Below are positions 34,221-44,334 of a stretch of DNA of 64,000 nt, one piece after another; position 1 is the first letter of the stretch; each line of letters begins with the position of its first letter. Source of the stretch: Corinectria fuckeliana (lineage: Eukaryota; Ascomycota; Sordariomycetes; Hypocreales; Nectriaceae). Location of the stretch: contig WPDH01000183.1 in the NCBI GenBank assembly GCA_019137255.1, positions 1 to 64,000 on the forward strand, given 5' to 3'. The position numbers were made by a program, and so were the translations under genes. The notes under the pieces are model-generated. The model had not been told where the DNA came from and made no database searches. It saw only the letters and a list, made by a program, of their open reading frames with translations.

Positions 34221-34962
34221 GACCGCAGCTGGGATCTCGGGTGTCCTCGGTATGGCTATCTCATCACCGAGGTATATCAATGTTGTGGTGGTACAGTACC
34301 AGGCGGCCGGCACGCGATTTCAAGTACGTTAGACCCGGCACTGGCGGGAGGGAGTCGCGGGTACACGTGCCTCTTTCTTAGGCTACTGATGCGATGGGAG
34401 AAGGTACAGCGATCTTGTCTCTGCCGACTCTTAGTTGGAGACGATAAAGAGTACCGAACCCCAGATCATTTGTCATCTGTACCCGATGACCTGGTATCGG
34501 CGGCATTACGTTGGGCCACGACTCCATGCCCCCATGCGACACAAGGGCCTCAGACACTGGGGTTGGCGGGATGGAAACCAACTCATCTGTTTGGAGCGCT
34601 GTGCCTTTTGACCCTGCATGCAGAAGAGGGCTTTCCCCGAGGCCACCCAGGTCGCGAGACGCAGAGGAGTGGATCCTGTGATGAGACCGACTTTTCGACG
34701 TTGCACGGCTGGGATCGATTGGGTCGCAGTCACCTGGCGCCTAATCACAACGCATTCAGTGTCCAACCAAATCGTGAGGCTGGGAATTGGGCCTGTGTCG
34801 GGCGATCACGACGCGACGGACATGGGGCCCCCATTCAGACCCGGCCATGTGGCTGGTGTGGCCTCGGACTGCGACAGGCCCAAGCAGCGCCATTTGAGAC
34901 GGTGGATTCCTTTTCGACGCAATAGTGACGGCTCGTTGGACTCCAGCGCGACATAGCCATTG
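34221..34962. promoter_or_regulatory. divergent promoter, Hsp70-like / coiled-coil gene
   Basis: 742 bp between two start codons on opposite strands. A long plus-strand frame (34077-34925) crosses the Hsp70 start antisense and has no recognisable domain, so I treat it as chance. No regulatory motif was assigned. Confidence 0.4.
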
Positions 34963-36372
34963 ATGACAACGAGATCACCCGACTCAGAGGAAACAGGGCG
35001 GGTTACCACCATGGATCCCGAGGTTGGAATCGCACCCCAGGGCAAGAGCAACAATGAAGATGAGGGCCTTGATGAGTCCAAAATCAAGGAGCTCTCTTCC
35101 GAAAAGGCCGTACTCGAAACCAAGCTCGTCGACGAAATGAATCTGCGACGCTTCACCGAGAACGTGCTGGATTCGCGGCAACAGGAGATCGAAACCCAGG
35201 AAACGCAAAAGGAAAGGATTTCCTCCAAGCTAGACACTCTCAGGAAGGAGCTTGCCGACACCCAACACCAGCTCGCCGAGGCTCGCAGCCAGACGAAAAC
35301 CAAGGCCAAGCAGCTGCAAGACGCCAAGGACCAGATCTTCCACCTCCAGCCGCCGAGGAGCGACATCACCGAGGCAGAGGCGCGGGACGCCTACAAGAAC
35401 TTGTGCGGCAATGTCCAACGGTGGGTTGAGAATCGACTCAAGGGCGCATTGGACGACTTGGACGAAGGGCGATTGAGGGCACGCCCATCTCCGTCGCAGG
35501 CAGCGCGGTTCGTCGGCCTTCTAAGAGAACCGTCTCGGCGGTGTCTTGGTGTCGACCAATCTGATGAGTACCACGTCGTTAGTGTGATCATGAACTACCT
35601 CTGGCTTGTCATGTTTTCCAAATCCTTCTATTGCCCACTGAGCGATATTGAGCCCGACGGCACTCTTATGTGGATTGACGAACTTGAAACCACAATGTCA
35701 CGGCTACCAAGAGGTATGGTTTCCTTTTCACCAGTGGCCAAGAATCTGCTCTCAGATGAACTGACCTTCTTAGATATTGCTCAATGTCGCGAATGGAGGA
35801 GCGAGACACTCACTGCATTAACCAGCCAACCTATCTTCAAAACCCGGCGAGCACGTCACATGCACCTAGTTACCGACGACTTAACATCCCTTCTTTCAAT
35901 CTTTACTCCTAGAACTCCCCTTGCGGAGCTCTATGCCTCCGTCCGTCGAAACATCACAGAACCTGCCGCAGACCTTGTTCACCGTCTCCATCTCGCTTCC
36001 AGTATCTTCTCGCTGAAATGGCCTGCTCGCACCGCGCCGTCGAGAGTGGAGGTTTACGAATGCTACAACCTCGCGAGCGGGGGCTTAATTCTTGACCTTG
36101 CCGGCACCAACAAAGACTCCCCATCGCGCCGCAACGTCTCCTATCTGTTCGATGTCTGCCCCGGCCTCTTTGTCGAAAGGGTCGAGGGCGGCAAAAAGCT
36201 CGGCCTCAAGGCCATCTCGAAACCAACCGTCCTCGTCAACAAGGGGGATGAAGAGGTCCCCCAGAAACCGACACTGGTCAAGTGGATATGGGATAGCGCA
36301 GGATCTCCGCAGGGCTCTGGAAGAGGGCCAAAGAGTAAGCCCGCGTATGCCGGTCACCTTTCCAAGCTCTGA
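34963..36372 (+). CDS. fungal coiled-coil protein of unknown function
   Basis: A single uninterrupted frame of 469 codons. Residues about 35-130 are a heptad-rich, Lys/Glu/Gln-rich coiled coil (KELSSEKAVLETKL, LRKELADTQHQLAEA). The remaining 330 residues look globular, with conserved-looking aromatic stretches (YHVVSVIMNYLWLVMFSK, SSIFSLKWPARTAPS, YECYNLASGGLILDL) and a short positively charged end. I do not recognise a catalytic motif or named domain. A Met at 35011 has a better start context (accaccATGG) and would remove 16 residues. It is convergent with the cyclotransferase gene (230 bp between stops). Probably a lineage-restricted fungal protein. Confidence 0.75.
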   Translation: MTTRSPDSEETGRVTTMDPEVGIAPQGKSNNEDEGLDESKIKELSSEKAVLETKLVDEMNLRRFTENVLDSRQQEIETQETQKERISSKLDTLRKELADTQHQLAEARSQTKTKAKQLQDAKDQIFHLQPPRSDITEAEARDAYKNLCGNVQRWVENRLKGALDDLDEGRLRARPSPSQAARFVGLLREPSRRCLGVDQSDEYHVVSVIMNYLWLVMFSKSFYCPLSDIEPDGTLMWIDELETTMSRLPRGMVSFSPVAKNLLSDELTFLDIAQCREWRSETLTALTSQPIFKTRRARHMHLVTDDLTSLLSIFTPRTPLAELYASVRRNITEPAADLVHRLHLASSIFSLKWPARTAPSRVEVYECYNLASGGLILDLAGTNKDSPSRRNVSYLFDVCPGLFVERVEGGKKLGLKAISKPTVLVNKGDEEVPQKPTLVKWIWDSAGSPQGSGRGPKSKPAYAGHLSKL

Positions 36373-36602
36373 CCTCGTGCCTAGGGGCCTTTGGATCTGG
36401 AACGTCGACCACTGGAAGAACCAAATGATAAATCGCGAGTTTTTCTTTTGTGGAGTTGTACTGTTTGAATCCAACTATAAGTCAGTGAAGGCCAGCAATA
36501 AGAAGGTATCAATAGAGACGGAGACGGACCAGATTAATTCAGAATTTCGGATTTTCCATGAGAGCTACGACCTTCGGGATAACTATGCAATTGCCGGCAA
36601 TT

Positions 36603-37661
36603 TCAGCGCAACCGGGTGAAATGTGGACGGTCATCGACCACGATAACGGGAATGCTTCGCATCCGACGAGTCGACCGGGGTGGAAGCGGCGGCTGCGGAG
36701 GTCCGACATCAGACTTCGCACGCCTTCTCTCGGTGGTAACAACGACTAGGTTTCCTGCCGGCACGCGTTGAGGCGATGGGTTTGCTGGCCGATGCGGTGC
36801 TTGAGTCCTTCGGGCTGGAGATGGCGTGCCGGACCTCTGGGAAGTACCGCGCTTGACTCCTTGAATAGGCAGCTTGCCCTTCTCGCTCATTGGGCTTGGA
36901 TCTCTTCCGACGGGGCCTGGTCCTCCTGATCCTCCTGCCCTGCTTGGTCCGGCCGCTCCTCCGAGTCCTCCCCCACCTTCTCCCGGCTTTGTTGTCCTCC
37001 TCGCTTTGGCCTGGGGTTTCTTGTTATTTGGCGGGATGAACGGCCGAATGCAGTTGTTGATGTAGTCGTCCCCGACGCCCAGCGCTCGGGCGTCGTTGAC
37101 ACCGAAGTTGATGCGGTTGATGTACTCCTCCTTGGGCTTGCTGTCCGCAATGTAGTTGAGGCTGATGTACACCAGGACGTTCTGCTGCCAGTGCTGAGGG
37201 TGCTCGGCCGGCGCTTGCCCGTCGCTCTCGGCGAGCTGACGGACCTTGGCCGGGCCGCCCTTGTCGACAATCCAAGCCGTGGGCCGACGATACAGGGGCG
37301 ACTGGGCACGGTGGAGGAGAACGGTCATGTACCGCTTGGCGTAGGCGTTCTTGGAGACGCCCTCGTTGATGTCGAGCCGGGCCTCGTCCGTCTCGTCGAT
37401 CTCGTAGACGAGCCCGTCGACCCATTGGCCCTGGGCCTCGACGACGTTGGCGTAGCCACGCTCGTTGATCTGCCAGCGGTGATGCGACAGCCTCGCGCAC
37501 CCGATGAACTTGCTCCCGGGACATCGCCGCTTCATCTGCCGGAGGTGGAGATTGCTCCCGTAGGCGAAGTAGAACTTGCTGGGCCGGGGGTCGCCGGGCG
37601 GGGTTCCGATTGCCTCGGAGACCATGTTGAGCAGCACTCGGAGGCACGAGGGTCCGGGCAT
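36603..37661 (-). CDS. gamma-glutamylcyclotransferase-like (AIG2/GGCT fold) protein
   Basis: Intronless 352-aa protein. The GGCT fold is at about residues 28-190: the signature FYFAYGSNL (29-37), which forms the 5-oxoproline/gamma-glutamyl pocket, WQINERGYANVVE, GLVYEID and DINEGVSKNAYAKRYM, whose Glu (about residue 100) aligns with the catalytic acid of the family. The family releases 5-oxoproline from gamma-glutamyl amines or peptides. The last 150 residues are a Pro/Gly/Arg/Ser-rich disordered tail (GGGGLGGAAGPSRAG) absent from minimal GGCTs. The start is the first ATG; an upstream frame extension has no ATG. It is head-to-head with a putative amidoligase gene, 932 bp away. A (TCAC)6 tract lies in its leader. 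Exact substrate unknown. Confidence 0.87.
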   Translation of the reverse strand: MPGPSCLRVLLNMVSEAIGTPPGDPRPSKFYFAYGSNLHLRQMKRRCPGSKFIGCARLSHHRWQINERGYANVVEAQGQWVDGLVYEIDETDEARLDINEGVSKNAYAKRYMTVLLHRAQSPLYRRPTAWIVDKGGPAKVRQLAESDGQAPAEHPQHWQQNVLVYISLNYIADSKPKEEYINRINFGVNDARALGVGDDYINNCIRPFIPPNNKKPQAKARRTTKPGEGGGGLGGAAGPSRAGGSGGPGPVGRDPSPMSEKGKLPIQGVKRGTSQRSGTPSPARRTQAPHRPANPSPQRVPAGNLVVVTTERRRAKSDVGPPQPPLPPRSTRRMRSIPVIVVDDRPHFTRLR

Positions 37662-38593
37662 CCGTTGGGTTGGGTTTGGGGGGCTGGAGAATAGGGGCGC
37701 GAGAGGAAACAGAGGGGAATTCACTCACTCACTCACTCACTCACACGCAAACGGGGGTGGTGACAAATGGTGTGTGTGTGCTAAGGAGGGAATTGTGGAT
37801 GGGGATTTGCATGCGCCATAAGGGGGGAAAGAGAGAAAGTCAGTAAGTCCTCGGTCCATGACTTCACTTCACTTTAGTCAGGGCGTTTGCATGAATGAGT
37901 GAGGCCTCTGTCACCTTGTGATAGTCGACGTCGATGAGACGGAGTGGATAACGCCCCTGCATGCATTGGGCAGCAAACGCGTCCAGGGAACGACTCCTGC
38001 AGACCGACGCAGCGGGCCAATTGGTGCTCACCACGTCCGAAAAAGACTCGTCGGTTGCTTGGGTGCTTGGGTAGGCGAAGAGTCATCCGCCAGCCTCGAC
38101 AAAAGAATGCCAATCCGTTACACCGTCGCCTGTGCGAGCTCCCCGGTTGGGCGGTGACATACCGCCAGAAGTCACCCCCCTCGTATCCACCAGCCCGGAT
38201 ACCAGCCTCTGGGGCCGCCAGAAGCGAGACCACGGGGCATTCCCGCCGTGCCTAATAGTTGTGAGACGTGCAAGCGTGCCGCCTCAAGTGTTTGCAGGTT
38301 CCGATTTGCTTCTCGAGTCGACACGTTGGGAGCTGCTCAGGTCAGGTGGACGAGCCGCTTACGCTTTGGGACGACGAATCGAGGCACGCAACGCAGGGCG
38401 AGCGAGGTAGCACCCGGTGTGATACGTCCTTCAGGAGGAGGAGAAGAAGGAGAAGAAAAAGGTCTTTAGATATCGCCGGACGAGCTCCCTTGTTTGCGCG
38501 TCGAGACAGCCACCATCCATCTATCCATCCATCTACCTACCTTTTCTTCTCTAGCCCTCGACAGGTTTTGTGAGATAGTCTACAGCAGAAGCC
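37662..38593. promoter_or_regulatory. shared divergent promoter, cyclotransferase-like / amidoligase
   Basis: 932 bp separate the two start codons, so both promoters lie here. The amidoligase side ends in ccatccatctatccatcc and cttttcttctc pyrimidine runs (38512-38557), a normal fungal leader. Short frames in the centre show no domain. Confidence 0.5.
37721..37744. repeat. (TCAC)6 microsatellite
   Basis: Perfect tetranucleotide repeat in the predicted 5' leader of the cyclotransferase-like gene, 60 bp upstream of its ATG. Confidence 0.9.
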
Positions 38594-39729
38594 ATGGTTA
38601 GACACTACAACTTCGGCATCGAGATCGAGGCCGTTGCGAGGCCGTACGGCGGCGGCGAGAGCTTCACCAACGCCGACTGGTATCGCCAACTCGCCGAGAA
38701 GCTGCGGAACCGTGGCATCGACGCCGTGCACGATGACAACTCTCGGTACAGCAAGCACCCTGAATACTACGGTGGCAAGTGGTTCGTCACTCGAGATGGT
38801 TCGTTGAAGCGGCCACGTCCCTTTGGTATGTCTCCGAACCCCCCCCCCTCCCCCACTTACATGCACACTGCTTCACTCCCTCGAGACCAGAAGATATGAA
38901 GTAGAGGACCTTGACTAACTCGATTGCCCGGCCCCCAGTCTGCATGGAAGTCGTCTCCCCCCGCCTCGACACGACGCAGCACGTCGGCACCATCCTGGGC
39001 GACTTCTGGGAAGCCATGCGCGTGCACTTCAACCCGCAGCGGGACACGTCGTGCGGCGGCCACGTGCACGTCACGCCCGTGAGCCTCAACAACAAGTTCT
39101 CGCTGCGGACGCTCAAGAAGATCGCCTTCGCCACCGTCTTCTACGAGGAGTTCGTGGCCGCGACGCTGCCGCCCGTGCGCCGCGAGAACCAGTACTGCAA
39201 GGCCAACAGCAAGAGCGAGGACTCCGGGCTGCACAGCACGCTCGCCGCCTGGGGGAAGAGCACGGCCGTGCTGGCCAAGGTCGCCGCCGAGATCCTGGCC
39301 TGCCCGTCCGAGACGGAGCTGTACTTCTACATGCAGGGGAACCGCTACGTGCTGTGGAACTTCCAGAACATCTTCCCTCACCCCAAGACGGGGAGGTGCA
39401 CGGGCACGGTCGAGTTCCGCGGCGGCAACCAGTTCCTCAACACCAAGGGGACGCTGGCGTGGGTGGCCTTCGTCTTGGGCTTCATCACTCTGGCTATGCA
39501 GGAGGTAAGTCGTCGTGCACTTACACGGTCCAAGACAGCCCTTGAACAGCCATGCTGACGATAGCTCTCCTAGGACCTGATTGGCAAGCCTCCAGCGTGG
39601 GTCAACCCGGGCGACCCGGCCTTCGAACTGCGCCTCGAGAGCTGGTGGAAACGCCTCCGCAAGGCGGCCAAGAAGTCCAAGATCGGTCGCTACCTCCCGG
39701 AGGAGTATAACAAGATGCATACGAGATAG
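38594..39729 (+). CDS. putative amidoligase (glutamine-synthetase-like fold)
   Basis: Member of the Amidoligase_2-type family of predicted carboxylate-amine ligases. Exons 38594-38825, 38939-39504 and 39574-39729 give 317 aa. Motifs seen are the N-terminal NFGIEIEAVARP (the E-x-E metal/ATP-binding pair, residues 8-13), CMEVVSPRL at the first splice joint, CGGHVHVTP (the GxHVH motif of the family), and TVEFRGGNQF followed by a hydrophobic helix. The C-terminus has an SWWKRLRKAAKK segment. Family members are predicted to join amino groups to carboxylates of small molecules or peptide tags; the fungal substrate is not known to me. The adjacent divergent cyclotransferase-like gene suggests gamma-glutamyl or related amide chemistry (inference). 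Exon 2 is extremely GC-rich. Confidence 0.85.
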
Positions 39730-40075
39730 CCGACGGGCGGTTGTTATTATCATACCTTTCGACAGGGTCACTTGATCAGAGAGTCAAGCTAGAATATTGC
39801 GTTCTCATTTGGTTGCTTGCATTTGCTAAGGATGAGCATGGAGGGCATTACTCGGCGTTTACACTTGCTTCACACAGGTTCATGGGCTACAGGAGGGACA
39901 CGCGAGTTAGATGGTGTAAATACTATAGAACAGCACGGAAACCGTGATTATCACGAAGAGCTCTAGATTAGATCGTCAGACATTGGTTCACATTCAATTC
40001 AGTACAGATCATGTACTTGTACGTGTTACATGCATTCCCGTTCATCCCAACGACGCCGTGCCTATATATTTCCCT
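39730..40075. other. convergent 3' region, amidoligase / MCC alpha
   Basis: 346 bp between two convergent stop codons, relatively AT-rich, presumably holding both poly(A) sites. No gene. Confidence 0.6.
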
Positions 40076-42376
40076 CTACGACTCCTCTTTGGCTTCACCT
40101 TCTTCAACTTCAAACAGAACGAGAATGGTTCCGGCTTTGCAAATATCCTAGATGTCACTGTTAGCATAACCATCTCACCGAAGCTTTGGGGCCTCTTGGA
40201 CTTACTCCTTCCCTGTGCGCCAGCTTCTTGATCACGCCGTCCTGCGGCGAACGGATGACCGTCTCCATCTTCATTGACTCAATCCTAGCATCTCGTCAGT
40301 ACACCTTCCGCCGTACCTCGGAACCGCTACTTACACAACAAGAGGTGATCCCTTCTGCACCGTCTGTCCTTCTTCGACCTCGTTTCGGAGGATCTTGCAC
40401 GGCATCGGCGCTGCGACCGAGGCCGTCACTTCCTTCAAACCCAGGGCCTTCTCGTACCACTTGGGCAGCAGGAGAGCGAGATCGGTCTTGATACCATGCT
40501 GAAAGATGGTGACTTTTGTGTCATTGTCGGTAGGCTGCGGTACGACGGCGGACTCGATACGTTCCAGTGGGAAATATGATTCCAACTTCATGACCTCGCC
40601 GGTAGCCTCCGGCTGGCAGGCGATGTTGTTAAAGACTTCTGGCGTCTCGTCTCCTCGGCGGCTTACCGTCACGTTGTACAGGTTGTGACCTGTCTGTGTG
40701 ACGCTGGCATCTACAATCTCACCATCCGTCTCACTGTAGCCGTCCAGCACCTTAAAGGCCAGCTTTCGCTCGCCGATAGCATTGGCCTCGCCGAAGCCCA
40801 GTGTCTGGCCATGGGGTGGCGTGTTTCGAACCTCAAAGCTGACCATGCCGAGCGCAGCCTGGGCGAAGACCTCGTTCTTGATGTGCCTGGGCTTGAATAG
40901 CTCGTCTCTCCACTTGTCGATGAAGCCGGTTTCGACATCCCCAGCGATAAAAGCATCGCTTTGGCAAAGGCGCTTGAGAAACTCGACGTTGGTGCTGACA
41001 CCAACGATCTCGTATTTGCGCAACACGCTGCCCATCTTGGCAATGGCTTGTTCTCGGGTCTCTCCTCGCACGATCAGCTTCGCAATCATACCGTCGTACG
41101 CCTCGGATATGATGGCGCCTGATCGGAAGCCCCAGTCGAGACGGACATCTTCGCTGATTAGGTCAAGGGGCAGGAATGCGTGAACCAGCTTGCCTGAATC
41201 TGGGAGGAATCCCTTTTCGGGGTTCTCCGCATAGATTCGCGCCTCAACGGCGGCTCCCCTCTGCTTCATCTGAGCCTCGACCTCTTCCTGTGTCAAAGGC
41301 AACTTCTCGCCGGCAGCGACGCGGAACTGCCACTCCACAAGATCCAAGCCGGTGACCATCTCGGTAACGGGGTGCTCAACCTGCAGCCGAGTGTTCATCT
41401 CCATGAAGTAAAACTTGTTGGTGTCCTTGTCCAGAATGAACTCCACGGTACCGGCGCCGACGTAGCCGACAGCCGAGGCAGCTTTCCTGGCCTTGGTCCA
41501 GAGATCTTGTCGGGTGACCTCGTCCAAATCAGGGGCCGGAGACTCCTCCAAGATCTTCTGGTGTCTTCTCTGGATGCTGCAGTCTCGCTCTCCCAAGGCG
41601 ACAGTGTTTCCCCACTTGTCGGCAAAGACTTGGACCTCGACGTGTCTGGGACGGATGATATACTTCTCCACGAGCATGACTTCTCCGCCCTCGCCAAAGG
41701 AAGCCTTCGCCTCAGCTCTAGCACTCTTGAGCTGCGACAAAAACTCGTCCTCGGTCAAGACGATCCGCATTCCCTTGCCGCCGCCGCCTCTCACGCTCTT
41801 GAGCAGGACCGGGAATGTGACCCTCTTGGCATGCTCCAACAGCTCTTGTTCTCCTTGCTCCGAACCGTGGTAGCCCGGGACACAGGGAACATTGGCCGCC
41901 GTCATGATTTCCTTGCTCCTCGCCTTGTGGCCCATGTCGGCCATGGCCGTGGCGGGCGGGCCGACGAAGACGATGCCCTCCTCCTCGCAGCGCTCGGCAA
42001 ACTTGGAGTTCTCGGACAGGAAGCCGTAGCCGGGGTGTAGCGCCTGGATGCCGTTTTTCTTAGCCAGGGCAATGATCTTCTCGCCATCGAGGTAGGCGTT
42101 TGCGGGGCCGAGAGCTAGGGACTGGAAGCCAGACGAGGCGTGCCAGCTGCCGGCGTCAACGTCTGTGTAGACTGTGGTGGCGCGGATGCCGAGCCGCTCT
42201 GCAGTGCGATTGATTCGGATGGCAATCTCGCCCCGATTGGCGATGAGCACAGAACTGATGGGCGTGTGTTTGGGAGCAGCGGAGGAGGAAGAGGGAGCAT
42301 GGACCGAGGCAGTAGTAGATAGAAGGCGAGGCAGCGGCTTCAAGGGAATTCGCCGATTTGCGCGGAGGGAACGCAT
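40076..42376 (-). CDS. MCCA: methylcrotonoyl-CoA carboxylase, biotin-containing subunit alpha
   Basis: Mitochondrial enzyme of leucine breakdown; carboxylates 3-methylcrotonyl-CoA with biotin and ATP. Exons on the minus strand: 42376-40335, 40284-40206 and 40147-40076 give 730 aa. A basic Ser/Arg-rich N-terminus (about 35 residues) fits a mitochondrial presequence. The biotin carboxylase domain follows: VLIANRGEIAIRI, GYGFLSEN, KSVRGGGGKGMRIV (ATP grasp), EKYIIRPRHVEVQ, ERDCSIQRRHQK, EMNTRLQVEHPVTEM. The C-terminal biotinyl domain has the lysine motif IESMKMET formed across intron 1, and the end DICKAGTILVLFEVE is formed across intron 2. The MCC beta and isovaleryl-CoA dehydrogenase genes, often clustered in fungi, are not in this window. 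Confidence 0.95.
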
Positions 42377-42971
42377 GGCGGGCAGATGTAGTAGAAGACG
42401 ACGCCCGATTCAAGGATGAATAACTTCGCAGCAGCCTCGCGGGGTCGACGGGGAACGGGAGGAGAGGAGCAGGTGGGAATTTGAAGCATCGAACAGAGCA
42501 GGCCGAAGAGGTTTCCCTGCCGTTGCCATCGTTGTGCCGCGTGCTTCCTATGCCGTGCCGTCGGTTGATCCAAGCCCGTCCCAGGGCGAAAGTGACCGCG
42601 GGGAACCGAGTGTAGCCGGGTCCGGGCGTCGTTTCCCCAGATCTCACGGCCTCTGTCAACGCTCCTGGGGAAAAGCCTCCACTACGTCACTGCCTGGGAG
42701 CCCGGTGCAGCAGCCCGCGACGGTGGGTCTGTCCGCTGAAGTTCGCTGAAACTGTAGCGCACCGTCCACTAGATCCTGCTGTACGTAGGTGACTAAGCGC
42801 GCGACTCCCGCCACTTACTGGAAGCTCAACATCTTAGTTATGTCATCATCCTGGCCGGCACTCGCGGGATCGACTACCTACCTACCTAGTAGACTAAACT
42901 TATCGCAACAACCACCCCCTGCCATAGCTCTCCCACGTCGCGCACCCGCAAACCATCACGACATCTTCGCC
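42377..42971. promoter_or_regulatory. divergent promoter, MCC alpha / PNPOx-like gene
   Basis: 595 bp between divergent start codons. 42876-42890 contains ctacctacctac. No assigned element. Confidence 0.4.
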
Positions 42972-43879
42972 ATGGAGCAGCAAATACCACTCAACTACGA
43001 AGCCTCCGAGGGCGACACCCACAAGCAGATCACCACCACCCTCCCCCCGGACGTCATTCAATGCCTCGAGAATGCCCGCTTCGTACGTTTCGCGCCCGAA
43101 CCCCTCCCCCGCACCCTCCTTCGCCGACCGCCCGGAACCAGCAAGACGGCGCGGCAAACGGCGTGGGAGTTGACGGGGAATAGAACATGGCACGCTGACT
43201 CGACTGCTTGATTTCTTCGCGATTAGCTTCATCTCGCGACTTGCACTGACAATGTGCCCAACGTCTCCCTCATGAACTACACCTACCTCCCCTCGTCACC
43301 CTACTCCTCCGCTCCCGTCATCGTCATGACGACCAACCCGGCCTCGCGCAAGATGGCAAACCTCGTCTCGAACCCCAACGTCTCCCTGCTCGTCCATGAC
43401 TGTGAGTATCCTTGCCTTAAAGATGTCAAGTTCAAGGGCAAATGACTAACATGCGACGAACCGCAGGGGTCTCCCACCGCCCACCCACCCAAGGCCGTCG
43501 ACCCTCCGGCGGCTCTCCTAGCCCCGAGCATCGCTCCAGCTTGGCCTCGCTGCTCCTCAACCTCAACACATCTGCGCTGTCCAGCATCAGCGCGACCATT
43601 GGCGGCGCCGCCCGCCTGGTCCCCAGTGGGTCCGAGGAGGAGAAGTACTACCGAGAGCAGCACCTCGAGAACAACACCTTCGACGATGCCCCCGCCCAGC
43701 CCTTCACTCGCGGTGCTGCCCCCGTCGAGGATGGTGGCCGCGAGTGCTTTGTCGCTGGAGAAGAAGTTAGGGTTGTGCTTGTGGATATCAAAGATGTGCG
43801 GATCAGTGACTGGAAAGGCAGTGTACGGGATTGGGCGCTAGTGTCAGAGGATGAAAACCTCGTCAATGGATCGCGGTAG
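42972..43879 (+). CDS. PNPOx-like flavin split-barrel protein
   Basis: Exons 42972-43082, 43227-43401 and 43467-43879 (introns of 144 and 65 nt) give 232 aa. The protein resembles the fungal pyridoxamine-5'-phosphate-oxidase-like family (related to yeast Ylr456w/Ypr172w). The first part reads LPPDVIQCLENARF then LHLATCTDNVPNVSLMNYTYL, the typical first strands of the FMN-binding split barrel, followed by VIVMTTNPASRKMANLVSNPNVSLLVHDW. A low-complexity Ser/Pro/Arg insert separates this from the C-terminal strands (VRVVLVDIKDVRISDW). Whether it binds FMN or another cofactor is not known, and a true PNPOx role is unlikely because the substrate-binding C-terminus is missing. Confidence 0.85.
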
Positions 43880-44334
43880 TACGGTGGTGGATTTCAGGAG
43901 CAATAATTCACAATTTGATGAGACAGCGGCACGTATAATCATCGAATACAGTTGGGACCGCTTAAACGCAGAACGCGCAGGCTTTCATTCTGGAGGACTG
44001 GCCGAGCTATCGACCACTCGGCATCCTCCTAAGTTTCTGGTATACAAGCAAGACAAGCCTTCTAGTGACGCTCAAACTCCAGCTTTGCACGAAGCGCTAA
44101 AGACTACAAATATCTGAAAATCCCCGTGTTTTCCAATGTAGGAAACTGAAGGTCAAGCTTCCTGCCCCACTATTTAACCACCGATACCGCCAAAACCTCT
44201 AACCTAACGCCGATAGGGTCAGCCATTAAAAGACTGCCGCAAGACCGAAAGCCTTCGGGCTGACCTCCCGATAATTGCGGTGACAGAATGATGGCACGCA
44301 TGCAATGCTTCACACTCCACAGACAACCGTTTCA
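43880..44334. other. convergent 3' region, PNPOx-like / AEC transporter
   Basis: 455 bp between convergent stop codons. No gene or RNA feature is recognised. Confidence 0.55.

Noticed and set aside
34077..34925. 282-codon plus-strand frame across the start of the Hsp70-like gene
   Set aside because: It lies antisense to the first two Hsp70 exons and runs through the promoter. It has no recognisable domain, and its composition (Cys/Arg/His/Pro-rich) is that of a shadow frame.
38857..39771. 304-codon minus-strand frame over the amidoligase
   Set aside because: It is a mirror of the very GC-rich exon 2. The plus strand has conserved family motifs and consistent splice sites, whereas the minus strand has only Val/Ala/Arg/Gly low complexity.
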